Below are positions 1-13,157 of a stretch of DNA of 64,000 nucleotides, one piece after another. Source of the DNA: Micrasema longulum (taxonomy: Eukaryota; Arthropoda; Insecta; Trichoptera; Brachycentridae); assembly GCA_022494885.1 (NCBI GenBank), contig JAGVSM010000517.1:124001-188000 (forward strand). The letters run 5' to 3'. Position 1 is the stretch's first letter. Every line of letters begins with the position of its first letter. Under the pieces are notes generated by a model. It was not told where the DNA came from. It did not search any database and was given only the letters and a program-made list of their open reading frames with translations. The position numbers were made by a program, and so were the translations under genes.

Positions 1-3000
1 GTAAAAGTAATATTTCTATGTAACAAGGAAAAGTTTTCAATAGTGATATCCATAAACTGTGTATAATATTATTTTAATTAGCTAGAAAATCCTTCGTGCG
101 ATCGAATTTCAGCGTGACTTTTCGATACTTTATCTGAGTTTCAATGAAGCCTTCTCTCTTAGATTTTCTGCACAATGTGAATAAAACTTCTGTCGTAGTC
201 CTTATTACCCTTCCAACTGTTTGAGTAACGATAGTTTTCTCTCTCCTTTTTGGGCGATAAGCATCTTTGTCAGAGAACATTTTCTATATTGGTGATTCAA
301 TCAATGCCAACAATATAAGTCCTAGTCAATAATATCAGTGTTATTTATTATATAACCTATCAAATTTCACAGTAAAAAGTTGAAGTCTATTTTATTGAAT
401 CCTGTGGGCTTTCAAAATGTGACAGACTGCTTGCTTACGGATAGTCAGTCTTCATTGGGAACAAAACATTTTCACGGTATGCAAAATAGGTACTGTAACT
501 ATCGATTTGAATCACGGGGTCTATTTGGCTTTCAGTTCTGTGGGCAAATATCTTATAGCAGAAATAAATCTGTGAAAGTGCCTTTCTCCATATTAATAGG
601 AAAGGTGAACTTTGATTGCAAACCATATCGAAGCACCTTAACGATATACATATTGTAAGAGTTACTGAGTTTTTAGAAGAAGGTTCTATCAAAACGTGCA
701 ATTTAATTGGCAAAGGTTAGCCATCAGGCATAAAACATTTCGCCTTGCAATAGATTTTCTATATCTTAACAATACATTCATTTTTTAACAGCGACGACTA
801 TTCTGTACTATAGTTTAGGTCTGTGCTAATACTTTAGTTAGAACACTCGGGTTACTCTGCTAAAATGAGTTAAAACAAAAGTTAGTGCCCTTTTTTCACA
901 CATTTTAAGATATTTTTCTATTGTACTTGAAAATAATTACGGTCCCGGTATGCTGCCATCAATGTGTAGATACAAGTCCCAGAAGGGTGATTTGTTTATA
1001 AGCAGAAGGCAGATAATCCACTGTAATGGTTTTTCCAACCTTTGCTCAAGCAGTCGGATGACACGTCCATATTTATCAACGTTCACATTTGTTCCATCAC
1101 ACTCAACTGCAAGCAAAGATTCTACAGATATTTATGATTCCAAGAAGAAATCGAGGATTGCTATACTATTCCTTTAGATTTGTCATATACTAGTGCAATA
1201 TAGATAGACTGATCAAAATTTAAAACTACATAACTGCACATATAAATAGCGTAGCGAGAGATTTAAAAAAAAAAGTTGATTAAGATTACTTTATATAATT
1301 AGTAAACATATTATTTATATTCTTATGTATTACATTACTTTATAATTCTATTTTACTATATAGTTTACAATATTGTTTATGTTTAAGTAAAATTTTGGGT
1401 TCTAAGCACATATATATTTACTTTATATTTATATAATAATATTTATTTGGTTCTTAAATTTAATTAGCTATACATTTAAAATTAAGAAGTTTGAGTATTT
1501 TTTCTGTTATTGTTATATTAGTATAAGACTATTTGTAATATAAAAAATCTTAATCTTAGAACTGGCTGAGTCATGTTAGATGGAGACTATCCTATCCAGA
1601 GGACGCTCGGTATTCATTTTGTCATTCACTACTTTTATATTAGATTCCCTGGTATCAAATATATACTTATTTATGGAATAAATTTATAAATGTTTAAATA
1701 TATATCAAAAATTTCGACACTAATTCCGCTATCAATGAAATCTGCTCTTTAATAATTGTCTATACATTTTCCCATCCTGTTCTACAATAATAAAAAAAAA
1801 ACTGTCTGTTGAAGTGAAAAGCCGATATTTATAGGACTTAGACTTTTGCGGCTAATTTTGTGCTATTTTGTGTATCCAGCAAAGTTAATATTTATCAATA
1901 ATTGCCCAAAAAGTGCTCAAGCAATAACTGCCCCCCAGCCTTTTCTGATACTTGGCAACTGTTATAAATATGTTCTTGATCATAGTCTACTGTACTGTTT
2001 GTAGTGGTCGGCTTATCGATATAAGCAACCTACGCTGAGGCTTTTGATTATGATTGGCAAAGACTATCGTTTACTTCCGATCAACAATATTAAAATGAAG
2101 TTAATACATTGAACCTGACTGTGTTTTTTTTTAAGGCTGAATTTGAGATTTTTGTCTTAACATTTCCCTTTTCAAAATGCTGACTGTTTTATTGATTTTA
2201 ACATTATCCATGGCTTCAATCAACAGTCTTCTAGTGGTTTGTTGGTACATAAGGAAGTTTGATAGATTCGTTTTTGTATCTGGAATATGTATTTTTTAAT
2301 GTTTATACACTTGCAGGATGAAACGTTATTTTTTTTATTTGGTTTTAACCTAAGCTGGAAATTCCTTCGAAAATAAAATAATATCGAAACTTTGATATCA
2401 ATCCGCAGCCAGTTAGACTTATTAGAATGTAATCGTATCTCACACATATTATTTTGAGACCATTTAGCACCCTTAAATTGTTGTGTTCATTAAGTAAGCA
2501 GAAAAAAAACGGCTCAGCCTACTGTAGAATGTTTGCACGTCATTCCAATTTCTTTATTGTTGTTTGTAAAGGATTTCCAATTATTTCAAGATTTTTGTTT
2601 TCTGTCAATTATTTGGAGAAGCATAAAAAACACGTCATCGATCATTTTTGTGTCCCTTTTTTGAAATTCACCTGTTTTTTCATCAAGACACTATATTAAC
2701 GCGAAAAATTACTAATAACCCCACACTATGAAACTCTTAGCACATTCACTAACATCCTACATAATATGTTCATACCTTGCTTTTAGCGCAGATTTTTCAA
2801 AAACATGTTTTTTTATTATGTGAAAGCGTTATCAAAGTTATAAAAATATAAATAGAACTTCAAAAATGTGTTATTTTATTTATTATAAAATGAAAACCTT
2901 TTTCATTTTACTGTCAGAAATCGTTTAATGATAACAAAACTATTTTTTAGATATCTTAAGTTTTTAAAACTCTTTTTAAAAACTTTTTGTTTAATGTTTG

Positions 3001-4690
3001 AACTTTTCTCCTTCTTGCTATCTTTCGACTTAAGTTCAAACTGTTGCGGTTTGGCGGTGTAATTAAAAACTCATTACGTAACTTATGGAAGTAATTAAGC
3101 ATAAAACGACTATCCCTATCTTCGTAAACTTACGGTTGTGTATTTTCTTCGGCCGTGATTTTCGACCAGCTAATAAAACTCGAAAGCTTCGCAAAAATTC
3201 ACAATTCAAACGAGTTTCTTGCATTAACACAGGTATATAATTTTATTTTGCTTTGTTTTTGTTCTTGTTTTATATTTTTCATGAAGTAAAACAGTATTTT
3301 TTATATAATTAAGGTGAGATTCTTTTTAATCATTTCACCTACAAGAATAACTATTGAATTTTATATAACTACAAAACTTTCAATGGCTGATGAAGCACCG
3401 TTGAGTAAAAAACCAAATGTAATAGAAAAAATTCTGCATAAACACAGGAAATTTTAAGATGGAACTTGAAACATAGTACCTCTATACATTTAAAAACAGT
3501 GAAAAAAAACAATAAAAAATGATCTAGTCAGAGCGTGTGATTAAATAGGTTTTCACTACACAGTATGCTGAATAATCACTGTATCTAGGCTGGGACAATG
3601 ACACATCAAAGACCCTACAAAGCCAAGGCTTTTGTATATCTTTTTCAAAAAGGTTTTAATCTAATATACTTTAAAGCTTTTATCCAAGAGAGTTTTTGGA
3701 GGGAATCGTTAATATCAATTAATTAAACTGTCTTCAATAACTCTAAACAAATGTTCTTTTTATACCAGTTCAATGAGCATTTTAATTGGATGTCTTTGAG
3801 TCCTGTAAGTATTTCTTTGACTCTTGTAAATCTCTTGTCCAATTATATTTTTCAGTAAAAATAATTCGTAGTATTTTTTGACATTATTTAATCTTGTTAG
3901 CGTAAACATAAAGAAAAATATAAAGACATGACCAACATTTAATCAAAGAATAATTCTGGTGAAAATATTTTTAGGAAATAACGCATTTTTTAAAAATCAA
4001 ATGGAATCTTTTACGTGATCAATAAATAGCATTTTTTAAACTTGTCACATGAAAAATTTTTTTTAAAGAAGCTGTGGCCAGACATGAATAAACCATTTCA
4101 GATATAAGAAACTAAAGATATGAATCTTGAATAATTATTTACATGTAAGTAGGCACATTACTAAAAAATATTTATGTTACCCTTATTTACTATGTTGAAT
4201 AAAATAGACTCATAGTGATACGTGAACGTAATTATTCCGGTAGTTACAATTTTTTCATGTTTCGTATTCTGGTCCTTTGTTGTTAAATATAAATTTTCCA
4301 CCTTGACTTTGCAGTATGTTAAATAGTTTTTTTTACTAATTATTTAATGATTTCCGTTTTATATAATTTTTTTTTATTATTTTTATGCCATAGATTTAAA
4401 CATCGGTTGTACTTTTTTTGTGTAAAATCAGATGAGTTTTGTTTTTTTTTTGGGGGGGGGGGCAACAAGCCAAGAAAACCATCACAGTGGTGCATTAGAG
4501 CACAAAAACACACAGGCTTGAGAAAAATCATATTAGAATAGGGAAATATGATAAACTACGAATACCAATAAAAACGTGGGAAATGGATTTAGATTTTTTT
4601 TTAGTTTTTTCCAAATTAAATCGTTTTCATGTATAATTTTAAAAATTAAGTTATTAAAAAATATGTCTAAAACAACGCAGCACGTTTAGC
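1..4690. other. AT-rich non-coding stretch, no gene recognised
   Basis: I see no coding exon, RNA gene or clear mobile element here. The open frames are short, AT-rich and lack any domain signature or flanking splice sites. A long homopolymer tract (T run followed by a G run) lies at about 4440-4462. The stretch could be a long 5' intron of the transferase gene downstream or intergenic DNA; the sequence does not decide between them. Confidence 0.5.
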
Positions 4691-4860
4691 GTTGACAACT
4701 GTGATGTCAAAATTTGTTACGGTGTTCTATTTAAATTTAAACACTCACAAACAAAGTTCAAAATTTGACCGAATCATGAAGTATTAGGGGCGCGGCTAAT
4801 GCAATAAACCGTTATCGCGGGAATTAAAATTATTTAAAAAATAAAAAATTCTTCACAGTA
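4690..4860 (+). repeat. Interspersed repeat, second copy at 16790-16990
   Basis: The segment containing TATTAGGGGCG, followed by a block ending in AACCGTT and an AATTAAAATTATT tail, is matched on the opposite strand at 16790-16990 (CGTATTAGGGGCGA, then GAACCGTT, then an A/T tail when read on the minus strand). Two diverged copies in opposite orientation show an interspersed element. No coding potential is visible and I do not recognise the family. Confidence 0.5.
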
Positions 4861-4899
4861 TTTCATAGACTTATTAACTTCAAAAAAGTTCCCTATTAT

Positions 4900-5175
4900 T
4901 CTGTTCTCATCGGGAATTGAACCCGGAGCTTTCCGTAAGTGCCTTAACCACTGTACAGCGGAGGCCGTTTTATATATATTTTTTAAAAAAAAAGTAATAA
5001 CCCGCTAGGTCTCTATTTTAGAGGCTTGTCAGCAAGTCGCAAAGAAATGATATGGAAGACTAATTGAGAAAAAAAAATATTGCATTTTTTCTGGCAACTA
5101 GCAGGAATTAAAACCGCAACGCCAGCTTCACAGTTGGCTCTTTGACCAACTAAGCCACGACGCTTGTTAGATATA
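4900..5175 (-). mobile_element. tRNA-derived SINE sequences, minus strand
   Basis: Two tRNA-like heads lie here on the minus strand. At 4900-4975 the minus strand reads a B-box-like CGGGTTCAATTCCCG after a head with TACAGTGGTTAAGGC. At 5000-5170 is a diverged copy of the element at 15345-15555, sharing the CCCGCTA...TTTTAGAGGC..TGTCAGCA block and the CGCCAGCTTCACAG block. Both are read as SINEs rather than functional tRNAs, because the acceptor stems do not close and mutations disrupt the arms. Confidence 0.6.
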
Positions 5176-7429
5176 TATTATATAATATATTGAAATACTT
5201 AAACGCAATAATACGAAAAGCCCCAAAAGCATTTTTGAATGTTTCAAAATGATAATCATATTATGATATCATCCTAGCGACCATTAAAAAAGGATAATGA
5301 TGAATAATACTTAAAAGAAACATAAATACAAATAACGGAAATGCAAACCTAAGAATTCATTTTATTGTAGCGAGATTTAGGAAAAACATGACAAAGCAAT
5401 TTTACGAATTTGATGTCTGAATTTATTTCAACATTGGTATGATCATGAAATAAGAGTCTGCGATGAAATTCTTTGATTAACAGCAATGCATGGTAAAAAA
5501 AAAGTCTTGAATATATTTTTTTGTTTTATTTATTTAACTTTATATATGTGCATATTTTAAAAATAGCAGCGTTATTACCGAATGCTTATCTCCTTCATCC
5601 AACCTGTTAAGTACTAAATTAACATTTTTTATACTTGCATCTGATGTAAAATTGTCCTGATCCTACCTGCATAACTTCTAATTTAAATTGTAATTTCCTA
5701 CCGTCCTGTGAACAAATTACATTTATAAGTCTTTATCATATATCTGCATCTGCATACTTCTGACAAAGTTACACTAGTTTTTTTTTAAACAACTTATAAC
5801 ATCTATACAATACTGTGTAATAGGAAAAGTGAAGTGCTTCATAAAAGAAACATAAGCGTAAGAACTTAAAAGAGAGTATGATTTTTATACAGTCCACAAC
5901 AATCCTTCTGTTATAAGTGTACAAAGTCTGAAAAGTAATGAGCTAAACAAACCCAACCAATAAAGTTAAAACTGTTTTATATATTTTTTGTCTTTCAAAA
6001 TGTATGCGAGAAAAAAGTAAAATAATAAAGTAGATATGAAATCAAACTAACAAATATGTATCTTTAATCAAAAAAACATATCTTAATGACTCAATTCCTA
6101 CTGAAATTGCTAACATCAATCAAGAGATTTAACATTTTGGGGCCCTAAAATTTGAAACTTCTTCGACCAAATGACGAACTTGTATTTGACCCCTGACCGA
6201 TACTTTGGTTTGACTCCTGGTTATGCTAAGGTGTTTGTAGGTATATTTAGGTTTCACGCGATAAAATAAATTATACCCATATCTAAAACTCCTAATTCCT
6301 CAAATAGTTTTTTTTTTTTTCAATAATTCATCGGGTTTAAAGCATTATCATGTTCCATGAATTACTTTTTTAAAAATCAGCCTTTTAAAATGTTGGTCAA
6401 AACAGTAAATATCGAATTGAATCAGCAGCGTAATGAAGGCTTTATCAGAAGTAGTAACTACCCTTTACCTCTCTTGTTCATTAAAAGGATTGATGGTGAT
6501 TGTTCGAACAGGCATGGTGTCGTAACTACAGCCTTAGACAGAGGATATATTGGCCCTAAGTGAGAAGGAGGGGGTGATTTCAGGATTCCATTTCTTCCCT
6601 TAACCAATTCGCGATCGGCGGAACTTTTTGCTTTTTTCTTTCATTTATTTTTTATCCCGGTAATGTGTAACAGATTAGATATAAATAAAAAGATTGTAAC
6701 GTTTGTTATCAAAATCGTTTTTTTTATTACACGATCTTAGCTTTAAAATAAACATTACGATACTTAATGTTGCAAAAAAAATTTACAATTCATGTTAAGT
6801 TTTCTTGATCTAAATTATCACATATAATTTTGATTTTGACTTTAAGGCAAAATTGATGATTTTTGAAACTCAATTACACTCACATATGTTTTTGATGATT
6901 TGCGTGCTTGCAAATTGCAGTACTTTTAATATTTTTTATCATTTTTGTATAAATATTTTTAGCAAATTAAAAACAATATTTATTATTTACTTATTTGATA
7001 CGATAATAATTATAATTATAATTATAAAAATAATAAAAATAATAATTGCATAATAAAGTATTATAATCGTTTATTATATAATACTGTTACATGCTTGAAA
7101 ACTCGACACCCGGGCTTCGTGTTATCGGGCCTACGGGCCTTAGTTGATAGGCCCTTTGTATTTTGTGTTGTTTTAAGTAATCTAAATGTAGGTATTAAAG
7201 AATAATATGTCTCTGAAAAAAATTATATAGAAACCAAAAAAAGGGATTTATTAAAATATGTTTTAAACATCTAAGCAAACAGTTGGGTTATGAAGCAATT
7301 ACAATTTAATGGTGAAAATTATGTTATTTAAAATAATAACAGTCAACTGCTGGCAACTGAAACGTGCTATTAAATCAGCCTTTTGGGCCTTAATAAATCT
7401 GTCGTCTTGGCTTAATAAAATTGGACAAT

Positions 7430-7790
7430 GTTTTATTATGTCCAAATGCTTGCAGACTGGCTGGATTTCCTCCCTAGGGAGTTGTTGTATTTAAATTCAT
7501 TTTCAACAGAGAGAGAAAAATTTTTGAGAATAGCTATGAGTTTATGAATATTGAGCGTCACTTACACTGTAACATTCATTATTCTGTTCATTGAACATTC
7601 ATTTCTCTTCTTCCATCTGTTGACTTTTGTGAAGTTAAGAGCTGAAACCTTTATCACGTGGGTGAGATTCATCCGGCTGAACCAAATCACCTACTAGGCA
7701 ACGCCTGAAAACAATTTTGAAATGAATTTAAATACGAACAACTCTCTAGGGAGGAAATCCAGCCAGTCTGAAAGCATTTGGACATAATCA
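7430..7790. mobile_element. TIR element (MITE-like), family A
   Basis: The ends are long inverted repeats: the left end begins TGTCCAAATGCTTGCAGACT and continues through CTCCCTAGGGAGTTGTT. The right end is its reverse complement, finishing AAAGCATTTGGACATA. The interior carries the family core (AACGCCTGAAAAC, a block with CCGGCTGAACCAAATCACC, and CATCTGTTGACTTTTGTG). No transposase is encoded, so it is non-autonomous. The family is the commonest repeat in the window. Confidence 0.75.
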
Positions 7791-8112
7791 AACATTGTTG
7801 AATTACTACCTGGTAAAAGAAGAAGTATAAAAATTGAAAATTGTTTTCAGGCGTTGCCTAGTAGGTGATTTGGTTCAGCCGGATGAATCTCACCCACGTG
7901 ATAAAGGTTTCAGCTCTTTTACTTCACAAAAGTCAATAGATGGAAGAGTTGAGGAAATGTAGATGTTCAAACATGGGCTGAATGGTGAATGTTACACAGT
8001 GTGTAAAGTGGCCACTTAAACCAGCCAATGACAGGTCATAAGCCCTGTAAATGCCTAGACTTCCATATTCCCTTCTCAAAAATTTTTCCCTCTCTGTTGA
8101 AATGAATTTAAA
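7785..8112. mobile_element. TIR element family A, opposite orientation
   Basis: This repeats the core of the preceding element in inverse orientation (GCGTTGCCTAGTAGGTGATT, GGATGAATCTCACCCACGTG, then GACAGGTCATAAGCCCTGTA). It ends in CTCTGTTGAAATGAATTTAAA. The two copies lie head to head, sharing the TTGGACATAATCAAACATTGTTG junction. Confidence 0.65.
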
Positions 8113-8130
8113 TAATAAAATTGGCCTTAC

Positions 8131-8545
8131 ATGCATTACAAATCTGTCCTAGGAACGGGGTATGAAAATGTATGTATTTACTCTCAAAAGAATCGAAGAC
8201 AAAATGCGAACAAAAATACTACTGAAATATTACGAAATAACGCAGTTACCAACAATCAACACAGCACAAACTATGGCTTGCATGAACCAATGTCCCGATT
8301 GTATCGTATTGTAAATTCGAGACAAGACCTGGACTTTTTTGGTGTAAGTCTTTATAGTTTTAAAAATTCACTAAGATAGACCAGATCTTGTCTTGAGGTA
8401 GTCGTTTTTAATTTTTTGTCCTAGCTTTAATTTTATTTGGTTGTATTTATTTTATTAGTGCCTGTATCTATTATAAGAAATTGTTTATACCACCGTTAAA
8501 ATGGACTGTATATCTCCGTCAAATAAATTAATAAATAAATTCAGT
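8131..8545 (+). mobile_element. Non-LTR retrotransposon (LINE) C-terminal fragment and 3' end
   Basis: An 82-codon open frame (8131-8379) ends with a pattern typical of the extreme C-terminus of jockey/CR1-like reverse transcriptases: TNYGLHEPMSRLYRIVN followed by a D-x-D-F-F..S..SFKNSLR run. After the stop, about 165 bp of T-rich 3' UTR end in an A/T tail with repeated AATAAAT units at about 8519-8545. The rest of the LINE is absent, as expected for a 5'-truncated insertion. Confidence 0.65.
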
Positions 8546-9299
8546 GATGAACGGTTGTTTCATTGTTACAGATAAAATTAAGAAGCTTATTATATCATAA
8601 TTTAGTTTCGTAAGTTCGTTCGTTCGTCATATATCTATCTCATTCTCGAAATTGAAACTGCATTTCATTCTGGTTTTCTTTCATACGTTATGATTGAATT
8701 TGCGGTAGGAATTTTACAGAATACGGCCACATAAATCATCACCAAATACGTAATCGACCGCTAAACAAAATATTTTTTTCTGTAATTATTACACAAACGA
8801 AACACGCAATTTTTTCGTAAACAATGTATAAGAATTCTCCGTTACTTATTATCCCGTGATAAAAGCCCGTTGACAATGGAATGTCTTCCCTGAAAGTGTA
8901 AACTGTAATTCCCGTTGAACGTCACAGCACGACAAATTGTTATTGTAACTTTGGCGCCGAACTTCCTGAAAGCTTATTAAGGCTCGTGTTGAAATATTTC
9001 ACAAACATACATTACCTTAACAATGTTATGTACAGCTTTTACAGTGTGATATAATGTGATGACAAGCAATACAGCCAGGTCCCAATATAACGAGTGTATC
9101 AATGTCCAAACTGAAATACTCGAATCTGGGAACACAAAAATCTTATAAAAATCAAACTGTTTTTTTTTTTTGACAGAGTCATTGTCATTACTTATTGATA
9201 TTTTATTTTGTCAAAATAATAACAAAAAATTGAGTCAGTGATTTTTTACAGCAATTTGTAAATACTCACATTATAAAATTGCAATTAAGAAGAGTTAAT

Positions 9300-9793
9300 G
9301 TCAATTCAGGTTGATTGAAAAGAGTGAATCTGGCTAAATGACTTGTTATTGGCTGGTTAATGTGGCCATTTCACACAATGTGTAACATTCTTTTCACGTT
9401 TAAACATCTACATTTGTTCAATTATGCCATCCGTTGGTTTGAGTGAAGTAAAAAAAAACCTTATTTGTTGTAAAGAGCATTTTTATCACTCACTTCCCAA
9501 CGCCTGAAAACCATTTTCCAATTATTATAATTCTTCTTAGACCAGTTGGTTTTAATGCAGTATTTTGAGTGTAATCAAATGCTTGTAGATAACTGAATTT
9601 CTCTCCCTAAAGAGTTTTTAAGATTTACGAGTTAAAATAAATACAGAAAACATTTTAGAGAAGGTTAGGTGGAAGTTAAGGCGTTTACAGGGCTTAACGT
9701 TCTCCATCGTTTTTGTAATTCGTAAATCATAATACCTCCCTAAGGGGTAAAACCCAATATTTTGTCTACAAACATTTGCACACACTCAAAAAA
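9300..9793. mobile_element. Diverged TIR element family A, two pieces
   Basis: At 9300-9560 is a degraded family A core (GACTTGTTATTGGCTGGTTAA, then TGTGTAACATTC, then AACGCCTGAAAACC). At 9563-9793 is a shorter piece bounded by its own inverted ends, TTTTGAGTGTAATCAAATGC on the left and GTCTACAAACATTTGCACAC before CTCAAAAA on the right. Neither encodes protein. Confidence 0.5.
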
Positions 9794-9794
9794 T

Positions 9795-10060
9795 GATCAT
9801 CCTCATTCCATGTCCGCTCCCTAGTTGGAGCGTATGGTGTCCACGAAGGTCCTCCAAGCATTTCTATCGGCTGCCAGTCAGGTTCGCGTCCCGTAGTTCT
9901 GACACAAACTTCCGACGAACAGTCAGCAGTGGACGTCCAGGACGTCGAAAACCTGATGCCTTTGGCAAGCGTGGTTAAGTCTCTCAGGAGGCATCCGCAG
10001 AACATGGCCGAGCCAACCATATCGCCTCCGCTTGACAAAAGTTGTCACCGAAGTTTACTG
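9795..10060. repeat. GC-richer interspersed repeat, related copy at 26205-26430
   Basis: The block begins TCCGCTCCCTAGTTGGAGC, followed by GTCCACGAAGGTCCTCCAAG. It is echoed at 26205-26430 by ATCCACTCCGAATTGGAGC, a GGACATCACCAAACGCCTCC block and CACGCGTCCCTTAGTTC. An open frame covers part of it on each strand, but neither shows a domain I recognise. It probably comes from a retroelement; the origin is not proven. Confidence 0.45.
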
Positions 10061-10229
10061 CGTCATTTCTTTTATTACTTCACTCAAAATATTTTATGTA
10101 AAAAGTCTTTTTATTCGTAAAGTTAGTAAAAGTATAGGCGTAGTAGAATTTGGTTTACTATAGATGCGTAAGTTTCTGCGGTCACTGTTATCAATATGCA
10201 TAGTTTTTTAGTAATCCCAAATAAGTTGG

Positions 10230-11480
10230 ATTTATTTTTTTTCATATTTATATTTATTTATACATTTTATAATATTTACAATTCTTCTGTTGAAAACTTT
10301 ACCCAGCTTATGAGGTCACATATCTCGTTCCAAACTAGGCAATTTATTTAAATACATTATAATAATACACAAGCTAATTTATATTAAAGAAAGAACAGAT
10401 AAATAAAATATAAGCTTACTATTATTCACATATTGATATAATATGCATATGTATATAAATATACACACATATATACCTATGCGCATACACATACTAACAT
10501 ACATAAAAGATTCACAATTCAATTAACATTGGCGAATATTTATGATTGCCTTTTGTTTTTTTTTATTATTATTATTTATTTTTATATTTTCTTTTAACCA
10601 TTATGTAAAAATTTCCAATCCACGGCAAATTCGTTTTGACGTTTTGGCTTCTATTGCAGGAGCCATTTTTGAACATTCACATTAATTAATTTATCTATAT
10701 ATACGCCAAATGGGCATTTTTAAGAACATATTTATGCATAGAAAATTATTATAAAGGAAAGTAGAAAGACACATATGTATTTAGTAGACTTGGTGGGAGT
10801 GGAAGCGGGATTTAGTGATCGTTCGAAAGAACAAAACTTGTTATCAAAGAAATAAAGACTAGTATGTTTGTTGGCAGACCTAAGAACTCTGGGCATAAGG
10901 GAATGAAAACCATAGTAACTTCTATGCTTATCGGTACAAAAGAGTAAATTTTGTTTGAGGTTTCCATTTAGGATATTTAATTTTCATGAGTTTAGTAGTT
11001 CAGGCGCATCAAAGAGTGAATTAAGACTTTTAAATAGGACTAGAAGGTCGGATTTATTTCGACGGCCTTGAAGAGAAAATATATTTAAGCTAGTTTCTAA
11101 CTCATTTTACGTATACTGGTGTCTGGATAAGCCAAACCTCCAGCCTATCTTTCTTAAAAATCAGTGTTGAACTAATTCAATATTTTTGATGTTAACATCA
11201 TAATATGGAGACCAGATAACAGAGGAATACTCTAAATTTAGGTACTTTAGGAAGAGAGCTTTAAGGGTATTGATATTTTTTAAGTCAGTTGTGCTTCTGT
11301 TAAATCAATCCAAGGAGTTTTAGGGATTTATTAATAAAACGTACAATATGAATTGTAAAAGAAAGTTAAGTGTCAAGGATAATACCTAAATTTCCGATAA
11401 TAATATTTTATCATTCAGTGAGTAGTCGCATATAGTTGGATTTTCCAGACTAAAATGCTTTTAAACCTTACACTTACTTA
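10230..11480 (-). mobile_element. LINE ORF2 C-terminal half, minus strand, decayed
   Basis: Read on the minus strand, 10960-11480 gives a broken reverse-transcriptase thumb/C-terminal region. It includes SVIWSPYYDV (the usual S-x-V-W-S-P-Y block), a following VQ..FLRKI block, and SLQGRRNKSDLLVLFKSLN before DAPELLN. Stops and frame changes interrupt it. The part from about 10230 to 10950 is AT-rich and takes the position of the element's 3' end. Block order matches jockey/CR1-like LINEs. It is inactive. Confidence 0.65.
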
Positions 11481-12029
11481 AGTTAAGATGTAAATTACTG
11501 GATAAGCACATTATACAGTTAACCCTGAAAACGGCTCCTGCTACGGTAGCCAAAACGTCGGAACAAATCAAGTTAACAAGGGATCACCTCAATTAGATAC
11601 CTATTGATTTTCGATGTTTTTATGACACGTATGAAAACTTTGTAAAATGCTTCGCTCAGCACGTGTCATTCTTAGCTAGGGAAGATTTGTTTAAAAATAA
11701 TTTCAGAAACGTTTGGTGAGATATATAAAATAAATTTACTGTCCCACAGCAAGTGAGTCTTAAGTAAAAAATAATTATGATTAAAAAAATATGAAAAAGG
11801 GAACTTGAAAATATGTATAAAATTTTGTTTCAATTACCAACTTACTTAAGCTGACGTCATGTTTAAACTTGCAAATATTTAAGCTGACAGTCACGAGTTT
11901 TGCGACATGTGTAAAGTTACAATATATTTTAGCCCTGCTAGAGTAAAATAAATTAAAAATCATTAATGCGCTGGTCATATGACTAGCATGCACTTTCGTT
12001 TACTGCCAATAACCCACTGATTGAACGAA

Positions 12030-12330
12030 TGTTTTCTTTTGTTTTTGTATCTTTCACAAACACTATCCAAAGAACAGCGTGTCTACCTTCGTTGTTATGA
12101 GCTCTATATTCGTGTTCTTTCTTATACATTAAAACAGATTCATTCTGGTACTGACATTGCTTTCATTCGTATAATTATTCTTCGCATCGTATTTTTTTGT
12201 ATCCAGTATATTTATACAAGTTTTACTTTACAAATCCGATGTGAAAATGCCTTAATAAATTTTCAAAGAAACGTTATGTTAACTGTAAGATTATGGAAAC
12301 ATATAGCTAGGTATATATGGTAAAATTGTC
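12030..12330 (+). repeat. Interspersed repeat family C
   Basis: It contains AACAGCGTGTCTACCTTCGT, then TATTCGTGTTCTTTCTTATAC, then GTTTTACTTTACAAATCCG followed by ATGTGAAAATGCC. The same ordered blocks appear at 34780-35110 and 42430-42745; the 3' part recurs at 22080-22345 and, reversed, near 25320-25440. The 100-codon open frame here is not shared with the other copies, so I treat it as fortuitous. Confidence 0.55.
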
Positions 12331-12349
12331 AATATTAGTTGTATAATTT

Positions 12350-13060
12350 ATATATCACAACTATATAGTATACATAATAGATTCCTTAAACTTCTGGATC
12401 GTAAATCTCTTATATATTTTGACTCGTATGAAGACTCTTCTTCTTTTCAAAGTTTAACTTCTCTTACTAAACGTAGAAACATTTCTGATCTGTCTTTCCT
12501 CTTTAAAAGTTTAAACAATTTTATCGATAGTCCATATCTCTTGGAGCGTATTTCAATCAATTGTCCCGTAAAGTCAACGCAACAAGTTCATTATTTTTAT
12601 AATTCATTCCCCAAAAAAAATATATATTCAAAACTCGTTTATTTATCGTAGCTGATCCAATTTAATTTACTTCGTCCCCATTTAGATATTTTTAATACAA
12701 AATTTTGTGACTTCAAAAAAAACTTTTTGAAACACTGTAAAATGAAACATTTGTAAGTGGATTAAATTTATGTTCCTTTAAATATGTTTATTTTATTATG
12801 ATATCAAAATTTTGAATTGGTCAACTCTATTATGAAAATTCCTCTCTTCCATTCCTCCACTCTATTTCCTCGTCCCTTAACCTTCTTACGAGCTCTTTTT
12901 TTTTTCTTATATAATATATTATTTTTCTCTTTACTGTGTTTCATGTTCTCTCATTATATTTGTGTAAAACTTTAACTGAATGTATGTACTATTTTTTATA
13001 TTTTGTATTCCTATATAACAACTGTTGTTCTTCCTAAATAAATGAAAATAAACTAAAAAT
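12350..13060 (+). mobile_element. LINE C-terminal fragment with 3' UTR
   Basis: A frame running from about 12373 to the stop at 12649-12651 reads as a LINE C-terminus: RFLKLLDRKSL, then SLTKRRNISDLSFLFKSLNN, then IDSPYLLERI and a following I-N-C-P. This series (SL..RR..D..FL+K+LN..idsp.LL..I...P) is characteristic of jockey/CR1-clade ORF2 ends. There is no start nearby, so it is 5'-truncated. AT-rich DNA follows to a tail at about 13035-13060. Confidence 0.7.
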
Positions 13061-13157
13061 GAAATGTACTTACTAAAAAGTAAATAAAAAATGGGTAAAT
13101 ACAAATATATTTTTTTACTCTAGAAAACCCTACTTAGCTGGTTAAATTTCGTAAAAT

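Noticed and set aside
9766..10038. 90-codon minus-strand open frame
   Set aside because: It lies in a GC-richer repeat with a diverged second copy at 26205-26430 that keeps no frame. No domain is recognised, so it is not called as a gene.
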